From: DATBGO01 sp050011895
Lineage (GTDB): Bacteria; Actinomycetota; Actinomycetes; Streptosporangiales; Streptosporangiaceae
DNA: 44,326 nt
Direction of reading: 5' to 3'
Assembly (NCBI GenBank): GCA_050011895.1
Contig: JBEKIF010000036.1
Location: 1 to 44,326 of the forward strand
The notes under the pieces were generated by a model, which made no database searches, had not been told where the DNA came from, and saw only the letters and a program-made list of their open reading frames with translations. The translations under genes were made by a program, and so were the position numbers. This document shows, piece by piece, positions 1-7,323 of the stretch; position 1 is the stretch's first letter; each line of letters starts with the position of its first letter.

Positions 1-185
1 TCGGCGAGGAGGTCAAGGCGGTCGTCGTGCTGCGGCCTGGCGCCTCGCTGACGGCGCCGGAGCTGATCGAATACTGCAAGGAGCGTATCGCGGCGTACAA
101 GTACCCGCGGGTGATCGAGTTCTGCGGCGCGCTGCCAAGAAACACCCTCGGCAAGATCCTCAAGGGCGAGCTGACCCAGCACTGA
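1..185 (+). CDS. AMP-dependent acyl-CoA synthetase/ligase, C-terminal end (partial)
   Basis: Only the last 61 codons are inside the window (first full codon at 3, TGA at 183-185). The segment is the C-terminal lid domain of the ANL adenylate-forming superfamily (AMP-binding_C). It contains the KERIAAYKYPR stretch and ends with PRNTLGKILKGEL, where the final lysine region (GKILK) matches the conserved catalytic lysine of acyl-CoA synthetases. Such enzymes activate a carboxylate as acyl-AMP and pass it to CoA. The substrate cannot be told from the tail; a long- or medium-chain fatty-acid CoA ligase is the commonest match for this ending. The gene is cut by the window edge, not visibly broken. 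Confidence 0.9.
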   Translation, partial: GEEVKAVVVLRPGASLTAPELIEYCKERIAAYKYPRVIEFCGALPRNTLGKILKGELTQH

Positions 186-521
186 CGGGGCCGGTAACCC
201 GCCGGATGAGTCTGGCCGTTCGTCCGGCCGCAACCGGGCGAACCGCCAGACACGGCTCAGCGCCCGGCGGCCCCCATGAGTTCGGCGACGCCGTTCTCGA
301 TGCCGCGGGCCGTTACCTCGAGGTCCGGGTTTGTGTCGTACGGGCGGGCCAGCCGCTGGACCTGCCGTCTGCAGGGCTTATAGGCCAACTGGGCTATTTA
401 TCCGAATTCGTCTGCGCTGGGAGAAGTGTCCTGACATGCTGCCCTGTGGAGCGAAAGTCAGGCCCGGCGAGCGGCGCAATTTGCCGAGTAGCTGGGCGAG
501 GATCCGGCGTAGGGCAGGTTC
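186..521. other. Intergenic region between the ligase tail and the secreted lysozyme-like gene
   Basis: 336 bases without a convincing complete gene. A minus-strand reading frame from about 372 down to 259 gives a protein-like peptide (LARPYDTNPDLEVTARG and onward) ending at a stop. It is interrupted upstream by a stop codon, so it may be the tail of a decayed gene. A relatively AT-rich patch at about 376-412 is the likeliest promoter area for the downstream gene. I compared the leader with the c-di-AMP riboswitch that often precedes actinobacterial cell-wall hydrolase genes and could not recognise its conserved core. Confidence 0.35.
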
Positions 522-1454
522 GTGAGGTCAATAATCACGTTGAGCAGGAAGAAGACCAGCAAGGTGACCGGGCGGCATACGGCCCGGCAGACGGTACCTC
601 CGCAAGGACACAAGGTAGCCAGGCGGATAGGGATGGCTGCCCCGGCCGTCGCGGTGCTCGGCGCGCTCGCAGCCGTACCGCAGGTGCACGCTCTCGCGTT
701 CAGCCCGCCGGCCGGGGCCGGGCACCGGACCACCGCTCGGGTGGCCGGCCACCGGACCATGGCTCACCAGAAAAGCCACGCCGGCCAGGTGCTGGACGCG
801 TTCGACAGCCTCGTGCCGGTCAAGCTCGGCACGTTCCGCCAGGCCAGGCAGGCCATGACGACGGTGGCCAGCCGTGCCGCCCAGGCTGCCAAGGCGACGG
901 CCCGCACCTCGCGCAGTACGTCCGCCGCACCAGGCAGGTCCGCCAGCCAGCAGGGCAGTTCAAGCCAGCAGGGCAGTTCAAGCCAGCAGGGCGGCGCAGG
1001 CCAGCAGGGCAGCACGGCTGCCCCCAGCAGGCCCGGCACCCCGACGTGCTCAGGCACAGCCGGGCTGCTGCCCGCCAACTACGGCGCGATTGTCGACTTC
1101 CTGACCGCGCACGGGTACACGGGCATCGCGGCGGCGGGCATCGCGGGCAACATCTACCAGGAATCCATGGGGAACCCCGAGTCTGTCGGCTCCGGCGGTG
1201 GCGGGCTGATCGGCTGGACGCCGCTGCCCGCAGGGTTCGTCACCGGCAACCCCGGGGCCGACCTGCAGACCCAGCTGGCGGCCATCCTGACCTTCAACCA
1301 GCAGTGGGCTCAGTACATCCCGGCCCTGAACGCCGCCACCAGCCCGGCCCAGGCGGCCGACATCTATGTGACCGACTTCGAGCGGGCTGGCATCCCGGCT
1401 TTCTCCAACCGTGAGGCAGCCGCCAACGCGGTGGCCGCGGCCTGCGGGCTGTGA
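522..1454 (+). CDS. Secreted protein with C-terminal phage-tail-lysozyme-like domain
   Basis: A 310-residue protein starting at GTG 522, with a purine-rich AGGGCAGG just upstream. Residues 32-58 are basic then hydrophobic and end in an Ala-rich stretch, consistent with a long actinobacterial signal peptide. Residues 60-180 are low-complexity, with three tandem SSSQQG units near 141-158. Residues about 185-310 resemble the phage tail lysozyme family (PF18013): ANYGAIVDFLTAHGYTGIAAAGIAGN followed by IYQES, where Glu214 is the candidate catalytic acid, then GLIGWTPL. The family cleaves peptidoglycan glycan strands; in free-living actinobacteria it occurs in secreted cell-wall enzymes as well as in phage. 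No phage genes are nearby, so a housekeeping or growth-related muralytic role is inferred. The family call rests on motif order, not on a search. Confidence 0.75.
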   Translation: MRSIITLSRKKTSKVTGRHTARQTVPPQGHKVARRIGMAAPAVAVLGALAAVPQVHALAFSPPAGAGHRTTARVAGHRTMAHQKSHAGQVLDAFDSLVPVKLGTFRQARQAMTTVASRAAQAAKATARTSRSTSAAPGRSASQQGSSSQQGSSSQQGGAGQQGSTAAPSRPGTPTCSGTAGLLPANYGAIVDFLTAHGYTGIAAAGIAGNIYQESMGNPESVGSGGGGLIGWTPLPAGFVTGNPGADLQTQLAAILTFNQQWAQYIPALNAATSPAQAADIYVTDFERAGIPAFSNREAAANAVAAACGL

Positions 1455-1680
1455 TGCCTTACCCTGGTGCCGCTCCGCTGCGCGGCGCCCCGGGCCGACG
1501 GCGGCCAGCCGGCCCGGGTTTAGCTCAGGGAACGGTAACCCCCTGAATGACGACCGGGCCGAGGGTCGGGAGTGCCACCGGATTGAGGTCGGTGCTATCG
1601 GATCCGCCGTTTGCAACGGCGTTACAGACGGCTGGCGGGCCAGCTGCGGCGCCGGCCCGGACGGCGAGTAGAACTGATGC

Positions 1681-2661
1681 ATGCCACCCGGAAACGCCGG
1701 ACCGAGGGTCGGCCTCGTGCTCGGGGCGGGCGGGGTAGCGGGCGGCGCGTTCCACGCAGGCGTGCTGGCCGCCATCGAGGAGGTGACCGGCTGGGATCCG
1801 CGCCGTGCCGCCGTGCTGGTCGGCACGTCGGCCGGCTCTGTCACCGCGGCCTCGTTGCGTGCCGGTCTTTCCGCGGCTGACCTGCTGGCCCGAGCGGAGG
1901 GCCGGCCGATGTCGGCGGCAGGCACCCGGCTGATGGCCGCGGTCGGACCGCCGCGCAGGCCGCCTCCCCTGCAGCCAGGCGGCCGCAATCGCCGGCCCGC
2001 CGACATCGTCGCCCGGCTGGCCCGGGCGGCCGCCCGCCCGCTTGAGGCCAGGCCGATGGCACTGGCCGCCGCGCTCCTGCAGGAAGGAGCGGTCGGCACC
2101 GAGCTGATCTCGACGGCGATCGCCGGGCTGGCGAACGGCGCGTGGCCTGGCGACCCGCTGTGGGTGTGCGCCGTCCGCGAGCGTGACGGGCGCCTGGTGG
2201 TGTTCGGACGCGACTCAAAGCCGCCGCTGCCCGATGCCGTGGCGGCGTCCTGCGCCATCCCGGGGTTCTACCGGCCGGTCAGCATCGACGGGGAGCCGTT
2301 CGTGGACGGCGGCGCGCATTCGCCGACCAACGCGGACGTGCTGGCCGACGCTGACCTGGGCCTGGGCCTGGTCTTGGTGAGCTCGCCCATGTCGGTGGTC
2401 GGTTCCCGGCCCCGGCTGACCATGGACCAGCCGGTGCGCAGATGGTCCCGGCTGGTCCTCGAAACGGAGGCGCACCGGCTCCGCAGGCTCGGCCTTCGGG
2501 TGATCACGTTTCAGCCGACTGCGGCAGACGCCGAGGTCGTCGGGCCCAATGCGATGGACCCTGATCGCCGTGCGGTGGTGGCACGCCAGGCGAGGTCGTC
2601 GACGCTGGCCCGCCTGGCCCGTCCCGACACCCGCGCTCGGCTGCGGGATATCTGGAGGTGA
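1681..2661 (+). CDS. Patatin-like phospholipase / NTE-family serine esterase
   Basis: A 326-residue protein with the patatin fold signatures in order. The glycine-rich oxyanion loop LGAGGVAGGAFHAG is at residues 14-27. The nucleophile elbow GTSAGS holds catalytic Ser50. The DGG motif holds Asp209, completing the Ser-Asp dyad. Such enzymes hydrolyse acyl esters of phospholipids or lysolipids, usually at the membrane. There is no signal peptide and no extra domain (no cNMP-binding or TPR part), so it is a minimal single-domain member of the RssA/YjjU type. Its 3' end converges with the polymerase-domain gene on the other strand, only 14 bp away. The start at ATG 1681 places the oxyanion loop at the expected distance from the N-terminus. 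Substrate unknown. Confidence 0.88.
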   Translation: MPPGNAGPRVGLVLGAGGVAGGAFHAGVLAAIEEVTGWDPRRAAVLVGTSAGSVTAASLRAGLSAADLLARAEGRPMSAAGTRLMAAVGPPRRPPPLQPGGRNRRPADIVARLARAAARPLEARPMALAAALLQEGAVGTELISTAIAGLANGAWPGDPLWVCAVRERDGRLVVFGRDSKPPLPDAVAASCAIPGFYRPVSIDGEPFVDGGAHSPTNADVLADADLGLGLVLVSSPMSVVGSRPRLTMDQPVRRWSRLVLETEAHRLRRLGLRVITFQPTAADAEVVGPNAMDPDRRAVVARQARSSTLARLARPDTRARLRDIWR

Positions 2662-2675
2662 GCCGGATCGCCGGG

Positions 2676-3671
2676 TCAGGCTTTCTTCGCCCGGCTCGGC
2701 GCGACCCGGGGCGGCTCGCCCGGTTGCTTGGGATACACCGGCGGCCACGGCGCGTCAGGCAGCCCGTTCGCCCGGTCCCGTGCGCTGGCGGCCAGCAACG
2801 GCTCCAGGGACTGCGGGTTTTCGTTCATGCCCAGCCACGGGTCGCCGGTCACTTCGAGCCTGGCGGCCAGCGACGCGATGGTGAACTGGTCCGGGTGGAT
2901 GTCGTCCAGCTCGGTCCAGGCGATCGGGGTGGACACCTGCGCGCCCGGACGCGCCCGGACCGACCAGGCACCGAAGACCGTCTTGTGCGGAGCGTTCTGG
3001 TTGTAGTCGATGAACACCCGCTGGCCCCGCTCTTCCTTCCACCACGCGGCGGTGATGAGGTCGGGCCTGCGGCGCTCAAGCTCGCGCGCGATCGCCACGG
3101 CGGCGCTGCGCACCTGAACGGAATCCCAGCGTGGCTGCAGCCGGATGTACACGTGCAGACCGCGGTTGCCGGTCGTCTTCGGGTATGCCGCGATGCCAAG
3201 CTCGGCGAGCAGCAGCCGCAGCTCGTGGGCGGCCGCGCGGATGTGGGTGAAGTCCACGCCCGGGCTCGGGTCGAGATCGATGCGCAGCTCGTCGGTATGC
3301 TCCGGGTCGCCGGCCAGGTACGGCCAGACGTGGAATCCCAGGCAGCCCAGGTTCACCGCCCACAGCACATGGTCCAAGTCGGCGGCGACCAGCGCCTGCG
3401 ACCTGGTGCCGTTGGGCGTGGCGACCATGGTGGTCTGCAGCCAGCCCGGGACGTTCTTGGGCACCCGTTTCTGGAAGAACGACGGCCCGCCAGCTCCCTC
3501 AGGGAAACGCTGGAGCAGCACCGGTCGGCCGCCCATCGCCCGCAGCAGTGGCTGCGCGACCCGGACGTAGTGCTCAGCCAGGTCACCCTTGGTCTCGCCG
3601 CGCTCGGCGAAGTACACCTTCTCCGGATGGCTGATCAGGCCGTCGCGTCCCGGCCCCTGCGCATCGCTCAC
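2676..3671 (-). CDS. LigD-type NHEJ polymerase domain protein (archaeo-eukaryotic primase family), copy 1
   Basis: A 331-residue stand-alone homologue of the polymerase (POL) domain of bacterial DNA ligase D. Visible family landmarks: SHPEKVYFAE near the N-terminus, FFQKRVPKNVPGW, the metal-binding DxD (Asp132 and Asp134 in RIDLDPSPG), the nucleotide-binding GNRGLHVYIRL loop, and the third acidic residue Asp222 in FIDYNQN followed by HKT. All three catalytic carboxylates are therefore present. The family adds ribo- or deoxyribonucleotides at double-strand breaks before ligation, normally with Ku and a ligase. No ligase or phosphoesterase domain is fused here and no Ku gene is in the window. 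It is the canonical-looking one of the two stand-alone POL genes here; a third homologue at 23986 is fused to a phosphoesterase domain. Confidence 0.9.
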   Translation of the reverse strand: MSDAQGPGRDGLISHPEKVYFAERGETKGDLAEHYVRVAQPLLRAMGGRPVLLQRFPEGAGGPSFFQKRVPKNVPGWLQTTMVATPNGTRSQALVAADLDHVLWAVNLGCLGFHVWPYLAGDPEHTDELRIDLDPSPGVDFTHIRAAAHELRLLLAELGIAAYPKTTGNRGLHVYIRLQPRWDSVQVRSAAVAIARELERRRPDLITAAWWKEERGQRVFIDYNQNAPHKTVFGAWSVRARPGAQVSTPIAWTELDDIHPDQFTIASLAARLEVTGDPWLGMNENPQSLEPLLAASARDRANGLPDAPWPPVYPKQPGEPPRVAPSRAKKA

Positions 3672-3712
3672 CAGGCGATTATCGCAATCCGCGGCGCTGC
3701 CGTGCCGGGTTG

Positions 3713-4537
3713 ATGTTCACCGGCCGGGATGATCTCATGGCTCAGGTGCCGTCTGGTCATCGCCTCTACCAGGATCTGGCCCCATGGTGGCCGCTCATCT
3801 CGCCGCCGCAGGAGTACGCGGAGGAGGCTGCCTTCGCGGCGAAGACATTCGGCCTCGCGTCAGGGCCCGTACGCGAGGTCCTCGAGCTGGGCAGCGGCGG
3901 CGGACACAACGCCAGCTACCTCAAGCAGCGATTCGCCATGACGCTCGTCGACATCTCCACGGCGATGCTCGCGGAGTCGCGGCTGCTCAATCCGGAGTGC
4001 GACCATCTGGTCGGCGACATGCGCACGGTCCGGCTTGACCGGACCTTCGATGCCGTGTTCGTTCACGATGCGGTGGACTACATGATCAGCGAAACCGACC
4101 TGACCCAGGCCATCGCGACCGCCTTCGTGCACTGCAGGCCGGGCGGCATTGCCGTCTTCGTCCCCGACAACCTGGCCGAGACCTTCTTTCCCGGCACCGG
4201 CTACGGCGGCACCGACGCGCCCGACGGCCGCGGCGCGCGCTACCTGGAATGGGCCTGGGACCCCGATCCGGCCGACACCTGGACGCAGACCGAGTACGCG
4301 TTCCTGCTCCGCGACCCGGACGGCAGCGTTCAGGTCGTCCATGAGGCACACCGGCTGGGCCTGTTCGGCCGCGAGACCTGGCTCGGCCTGCTGGCTGGGA
4401 GGGGATTCGAGGCGCTGGCCGTCACCGAGGAGAGCACTGACGACCGGATGCCGCGCGAGCTGTTCGCCGGGCGCCGGCCGGTCAAGCGCGATTCGGGACT
4501 GCCGCTGGCGCCAGCGCGTCCTGGCCGAAGGAGATGA
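3713..4537 (+). CDS. Class I SAM-dependent methyltransferase
   Basis: About 275 residues. The SAM-binding motif I is VLELGSGGGHNASYL, followed by a motif II-like LVDIS with its acidic end, then DMRTVRLDRTFDAVFVHDAVDYM, typical of class I (Rossmann-fold) methyltransferases of the Methyltransf_11/25 type. The acceptor is unknown; close families methylate small molecules. ATG 3713 is used; ATG 3737, in frame and followed by AQVPSGHRLYQDLAPWW, is an equally credible start. The end overlaps the convergent response-regulator gene by 56 bp, and the last residues (APARPGRRR) look like read-through into antisense sequence rather than conserved domain. Divergent from the polymerase gene, with starts only about 40 bp apart. 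Confidence 0.85.
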   Translation: MFTGRDDLMAQVPSGHRLYQDLAPWWPLISPPQEYAEEAAFAAKTFGLASGPVREVLELGSGGGHNASYLKQRFAMTLVDISTAMLAESRLLNPECDHLVGDMRTVRLDRTFDAVFVHDAVDYMISETDLTQAIATAFVHCRPGGIAVFVPDNLAETFFPGTGYGGTDAPDGRGARYLEWAWDPDPADTWTQTEYAFLLRDPDGSVQVVHEAHRLGLFGRETWLGLLAGRGFEALAVTEESTDDRMPRELFAGRRPVKRDSGLPLAPARPGRRR

Positions 4538-5153
4538 GGCCGTAGTGCACCGCTGTCATCAGCGCCTGCGCCCGGTTCGCCGCGCCGAGCTTGTCGTACA
4601 GCCTGGCCACGTAGGTCTTCGCGGTGGACTGGCTGATGAACATCAGCATCGCGATCGCGGGGATGGACAGGCCGTCGCGCAGCAGCCGCAGGACTTCCGT
4701 CTCGCGCGGGCTGAGCGCGAGCCGCTCCTGCACGGCCCGGCGCCTGCTGAGCGCGACCGCCAGGCCCGACGCGGTGAAAGACGAGGCAGCGACCGCGGCG
4801 TGCCTGATCGCGACGAGCACTTCTGCTACCGGTGCGGTCTTCGCCACGAACGCGGATACCCCGGTCTCCAGTGCCCGGAACAGCACATCATCCTGGCCCT
4901 GTGAGGTCAGGATGACGATGCCGAGGTCGGCGTGGCGGTCCCGGAGGTCCCTGGCCAGCCGCATGCCGTCGCCGTCGGGTAACGCGACGTCCACGGTGAC
5001 CACGTCAGGCCGTGCCGCCGCGAGCGCGCGCGGCGCGTCAACAGCGGATGCGCACTCGGCCACGATCTCGATCTCGGGCTGGGCCGAGATCAGCTGGCAC
5101 AGGCCGTAGCGGGTCAGTGTGTGACCATCGACGATGGCAAGACGGATCGGCAT
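4482..5153 (-). CDS. NarL/LuxR-family response regulator (orphan)
   Basis: Receiver domain (about residues 1-120) plus a C-terminal LuxR-type helix-turn-helix (LSPRETEVLRLLRDG to KLGAANRAQAL). ATG 5153 is preferred over GTG 5168 because a GGGGGGA stretch sits a few bases upstream. The phosphoacceptor is Asp55 in VDVALPDGDG; the switch Thr (VILTS) and Lys (FVAKT) are present. The usual acidic pair near the N-terminus (VDDH) is VDGH here, so one Mg-binding acid (position 10) is glycine, which may weaken or alter phosphorylation. No histidine kinase gene adjoins it. It may respond to an unlinked kinase or act without phosphorylation. The last residues overlap the convergent methyltransferase gene. 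Confidence 0.88.
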   Translation of the reverse strand: MPIRLAIVDGHTLTRYGLCQLISAQPEIEIVAECASAVDAPRALAAARPDVVTVDVALPDGDGMRLARDLRDRHADLGIVILTSQGQDDVLFRALETGVSAFVAKTAPVAEVLVAIRHAAVAASSFTASGLAVALSRRRAVQERLALSPRETEVLRLLRDGLSIPAIAMLMFISQSTAKTYVARLYDKLGAANRAQALMTAVHYGLISFGQDALAPAAVPNRA

Positions 5154-5512
5154 AGCAGTTCCCCCCACTTAGCACTTTGGGCTGACGTCAATCGCATTCA
5201 GGACGAAATGGGCGTCCAATTTATTACAAAAATGGACTTAACGGAGATCGGGGCTAGATGATCTCCGGGAAGGCGTTCACTCCCAGGGTCAGACGGCGGC
5301 GGGCAGTCATTAACGGAGCGGGATGGCGGAGCGCCTAATAGGCACCTGGCAGGAGCCAAAGCGCCGCGACGCTACAGCCTCTTCCCCCCCACAGGATGAC
5401 TGGTGCAAAGTAGACGCCACGCAACTATAGGCCGTTGACGGGTATTCATTGAATGTTATTGCTTTGTGATCTGATCTCCGGACTGCGCCGTGCTGCGACA
5501 TAGCTGCCGGAC
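5154..5512. promoter_or_regulatory. AT-rich intergenic region upstream of the response regulator
   Basis: A gap of about 360 bases with clearly lower GC than its surroundings (for example 5218-5240 and 5425-5480). It must hold the minus-strand promoter of the regulator: the complement of 5180-5200 contains a TTGACG hexamer. On the plus strand there is another TTGACG at about 5434 without a convincing -10 partner. No reading frame here looks coding. This drop in GC could also mark a protein-binding or autoregulatory region. Confidence 0.35.
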
Positions 5513-5572
5513 CTTCCGGCTGCCCAGCTTCCGGCAGCCCAGCTTCCGGCAGCCCAGCTTCCGGCAGCCCAG
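5513..5572. repeat. Four tandem 15-bp repeats
   Basis: Four head-to-tail copies of CTTCCGGCAGCCCAG (the first copy has one T in place of A) lie immediately beyond the stop codon of the prepilin peptidase gene. They are outside the coding sequence but have a period divisible by three, so they may once have been coding or may form alternating stem structures in the 3' end of that transcript. Confidence 0.85.
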
Positions 5573-5582
5573 CTGGGAGTGC

Positions 5583-6305
5583 TCACGCGCCGGGGCCGCC
5601 GCTGGCGAGAATCGCCAGCAGGGCGCCGCCGAGCAGGAACGGCCCGAAGCAGATCACGCCGCGCAGGGTGATCCGCCGGGTGGCCAGGAGGGCCAGGCTG
5701 GCCACCGCGGAGAGCAGGAAACCCAGGCAGGCGCCGGTGAGCAGGGTGCCCCAGCCCAGCCAGCCCATGGTGAGCCCGGCCAGGCCAGCCAGCTTGATGT
5801 CGCCGCCGCCAAGCTGCCCGGGCCGCAGCAGCGCGAGCAGCAGGTAGCAGACGGCGAGCACCAGGCCGCCCAGCAGCGCTCGCGCCAGCGCGCGGCCATC
5901 GTCGCCGATCGCGGCGGCGGCGGCCAGCAGGGCGATCAGCAGCGGAAAGGCGGGCAAGGTCAGCCGGTCGGGGAGCCGCTGGACCGTGATGTCGACTGCG
6001 GCCAGCGCCACGCCGACCACGCCCAGAAAGCCGAACGCCACCACCTCAGGCTGGCCGCCGAACCGGCCGAGCAGCAGCGCCAGGACGGCGGCGGTGACCA
6101 GTTCCAGGGCCGCCGGCGTGCCGAGGCTGCTGCCGCACTGCCCGCACCCGATGGCGAGCCAGCGGGGCACCGGAGCGGCACAGGCCGGGCAGCTCGTCCG
6201 GTCCGGCTCGCCGCTCGGCACGGACAGCCGGAAGACCGGGCCGCGCAGCGCGGTGCCCACCGGCAGCCCAGCGACGGCTCCCCAGGCTGCCCACATGACG
6301 TCCAT
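5583..6305 (-). CDS. Type IV / Tad prepilin peptidase (A24 aspartic protease)
   Basis: A 240-residue polytopic membrane protein. The N-terminal cytoplasmic loop keeps a tetra-cysteine motif (CPAC and CGQC, residues about 39-57), typical of bifunctional prepilin peptidase/N-methylases. The two catalytic aspartates are in AAVDITVQRLPDR and in the GGGDIKL signature (GxGD-type protease). About six or seven hydrophobic segments follow. It should cut the leader of the Flp pilin and of TadE-like pseudopilins encoded just to its right. It is transcribed away from that operon, so the locus is split by a divergent promoter region at 6306-6562. Start ATG 6305; another in-frame ATG lies three codons later. 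Confidence 0.92.
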   Translation of the reverse strand: MDVMWAAWGAVAGLPVGTALRGPVFRLSVPSGEPDRTSCPACAAPVPRWLAIGCGQCGSSLGTPAALELVTAAVLALLLGRFGGQPEVVAFGFLGVVGVALAAVDITVQRLPDRLTLPAFPLLIALLAAAAAIGDDGRALARALLGGLVLAVCYLLLALLRPGQLGGGDIKLAGLAGLTMGWLGWGTLLTGACLGFLLSAVASLALLATRRITLRGVICFGPFLLGGALLAILASGGPGA

Positions 6306-6562
6306 GGCCGATCACGGTAGGGACATGCCGAGGATTTCGGGACATCCACGGCCCAGAACTGGCCGATCGGTGCCCGGTGTCAGCCGATCGCCCGACATGT
6401 CAGCCGGTACGCCGAACTTCTCTGACCGTTCGGCCGATGTCGGCCAGATCCGCGATGCCCCAGTCTTTTCCACGCTGGCTGGCGTGGTGCCATCCGGCCG
6501 AGGGACGGCTTCAGGACCGCATAGCGGACCCCCGCCTGCCCCGATCATCGAAGGAGTTTCCG

Positions 6563-6760
6563 ATGCTCAAGTTCTACTTGTACGTGCACAGCTTGCTCAC
6601 CAGGCCGCTGCTGCCCGGGGACGATCGCGGCGTGACGTCCGTGGAATACGCCCTGCTGGTGGCGCTCATCGCGCTGGCGATCGCAGGGGCCGTCACCGGG
6701 CTCGCCACCAATATCGGCGGTGCCTTCAACAAGGTAGGCGGCGTGATCACAGGCCCCTAG
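6563..6760 (+). CDS. flp: Flp/Fap-type pilin subunit
   Basis: A 65-residue prepilin with a strong ribosome site (AAGGAG at 6551-6556, 6 bases before ATG 6563). The leader contains basic residues and ends in DDRG; cleavage after this glycine would release a mature chain starting VTSVEYALLVALIALAIAG. It has the Glu at position 5 and adjacent Tyr diagnostic of Flp pilins, followed by a single hydrophobic helix and a short GGAFNKVGGVI tail. It is the major pilus subunit of the Tad system and the first gene of the plus-strand run. A longer in-frame extension upstream to 6377 is non-coding leader, judging by the ribosome site. Confidence 0.93.
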   Translation: MLKFYLYVHSLLTRPLLPGDDRGVTSVEYALLVALIALAIAGAVTGLATNIGGAFNKVGGVITGP

Positions 6761-6906
6761 CGATCATCTGCACGGTCACCGCGTTCGGCGGCGCTCTCGA
6801 CGGCCGGTACGCACCCGCACCGAACGCGCCGGCCTGGGTAACGGTGCGGGCGGGACGACCTGACCAGCCGTCCCGCCCGGGCTCGAAGGAAAGGAAGCAC
6901 GCGACG

Positions 6907-7323
6907 ATGGACCATCGACTGTCCGGGGCTGCCGCGCGGGACCGCGGTGCCGCGGCGGTGGAGTTCGCGTTGCTGCTCCCGGTGCTGCTCCTGCTCGTCT
7001 TCGGGATCATCGACTTCGGGCGCGCCCTCAACGCGCAGATCACCCTGACCCAGGCGGCCCGCGAGGGCGCCAGGCTGGCTGCGCTCGGCCAGCCGGACGT
7101 GGTGAGCAGGACGCAGGCCGCCGCGACCGGGCTGAGCCCGGTCGCTGTGACCGTAACGGCCTGTCCGGCCGGCGCCGGGCCCGGCGCCGACGCGGTGGTT
7201 TCGACCAGCTACTTGTTCTCGTTCGTGACGCCGGTCGGCGCGATCGCCGGGATGTTCGGCGGTGGCGGATTCGGCGCCCCGATCACGCTCACTGCCCAGG
7301 GGGTCATGCCGTGCGAGAGCTGA
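6907..7323 (+). CDS. tadE: TadE-like pseudopilin
   Basis: A 138-residue protein. ATG 6907 follows a purine-rich AAGGAAAGGAAG site. The N-terminus RDRGAAAVEFALLLPVLLLL is the TadE pattern: a cleavable prepilin-like leader ending in Gly, a Glu at position 5 and a hydrophobic helix, followed by GIIDFGRALNAQITLTQAAREGARLAA. TadE/TadF pseudopilins are processed by the prepilin peptidase and assist pilus assembly. Its stop overlaps the start of the next gene, indicating translational coupling. A much longer open frame extends upstream from 5986 but runs antisense through the peptidase gene and is not coding. Confidence 0.9.
   Translation: MDHRLSGAAARDRGAAAVEFALLLPVLLLLVFGIIDFGRALNAQITLTQAAREGARLAALGQPDVVSRTQAAATGLSPVAVTVTACPAGAGPGADAVVSTSYLFSFVTPVGAIAGMFGGGGFGAPITLTAQGVMPCES

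Noticed and set aside
376..521. A c-di-AMP (ydaO-type) riboswitch before the secreted lysozyme-like gene.
   Set aside because: The context would fit, but I could not find the conserved core segments of that riboswitch in the leader.
206..1414. A 402-codon plus-strand frame over the lysozyme-like gene.
   Set aside because: Arg/Gly/Pro-rich shadow in another frame of a gene whose own frame has a signal peptide and a recognisable domain.
1050..2258. A 402-codon minus-strand frame opposite the patatin gene.
   Set aside because: Antisense shadow; the plus frame holds the complete patatin motifs.
5490..6320. A 276-codon plus-strand frame opposite the prepilin peptidase.
   Set aside because: Gln/Arg/Gly-rich antisense translation; the minus frame carries both catalytic aspartates and the tetra-cysteine motif.
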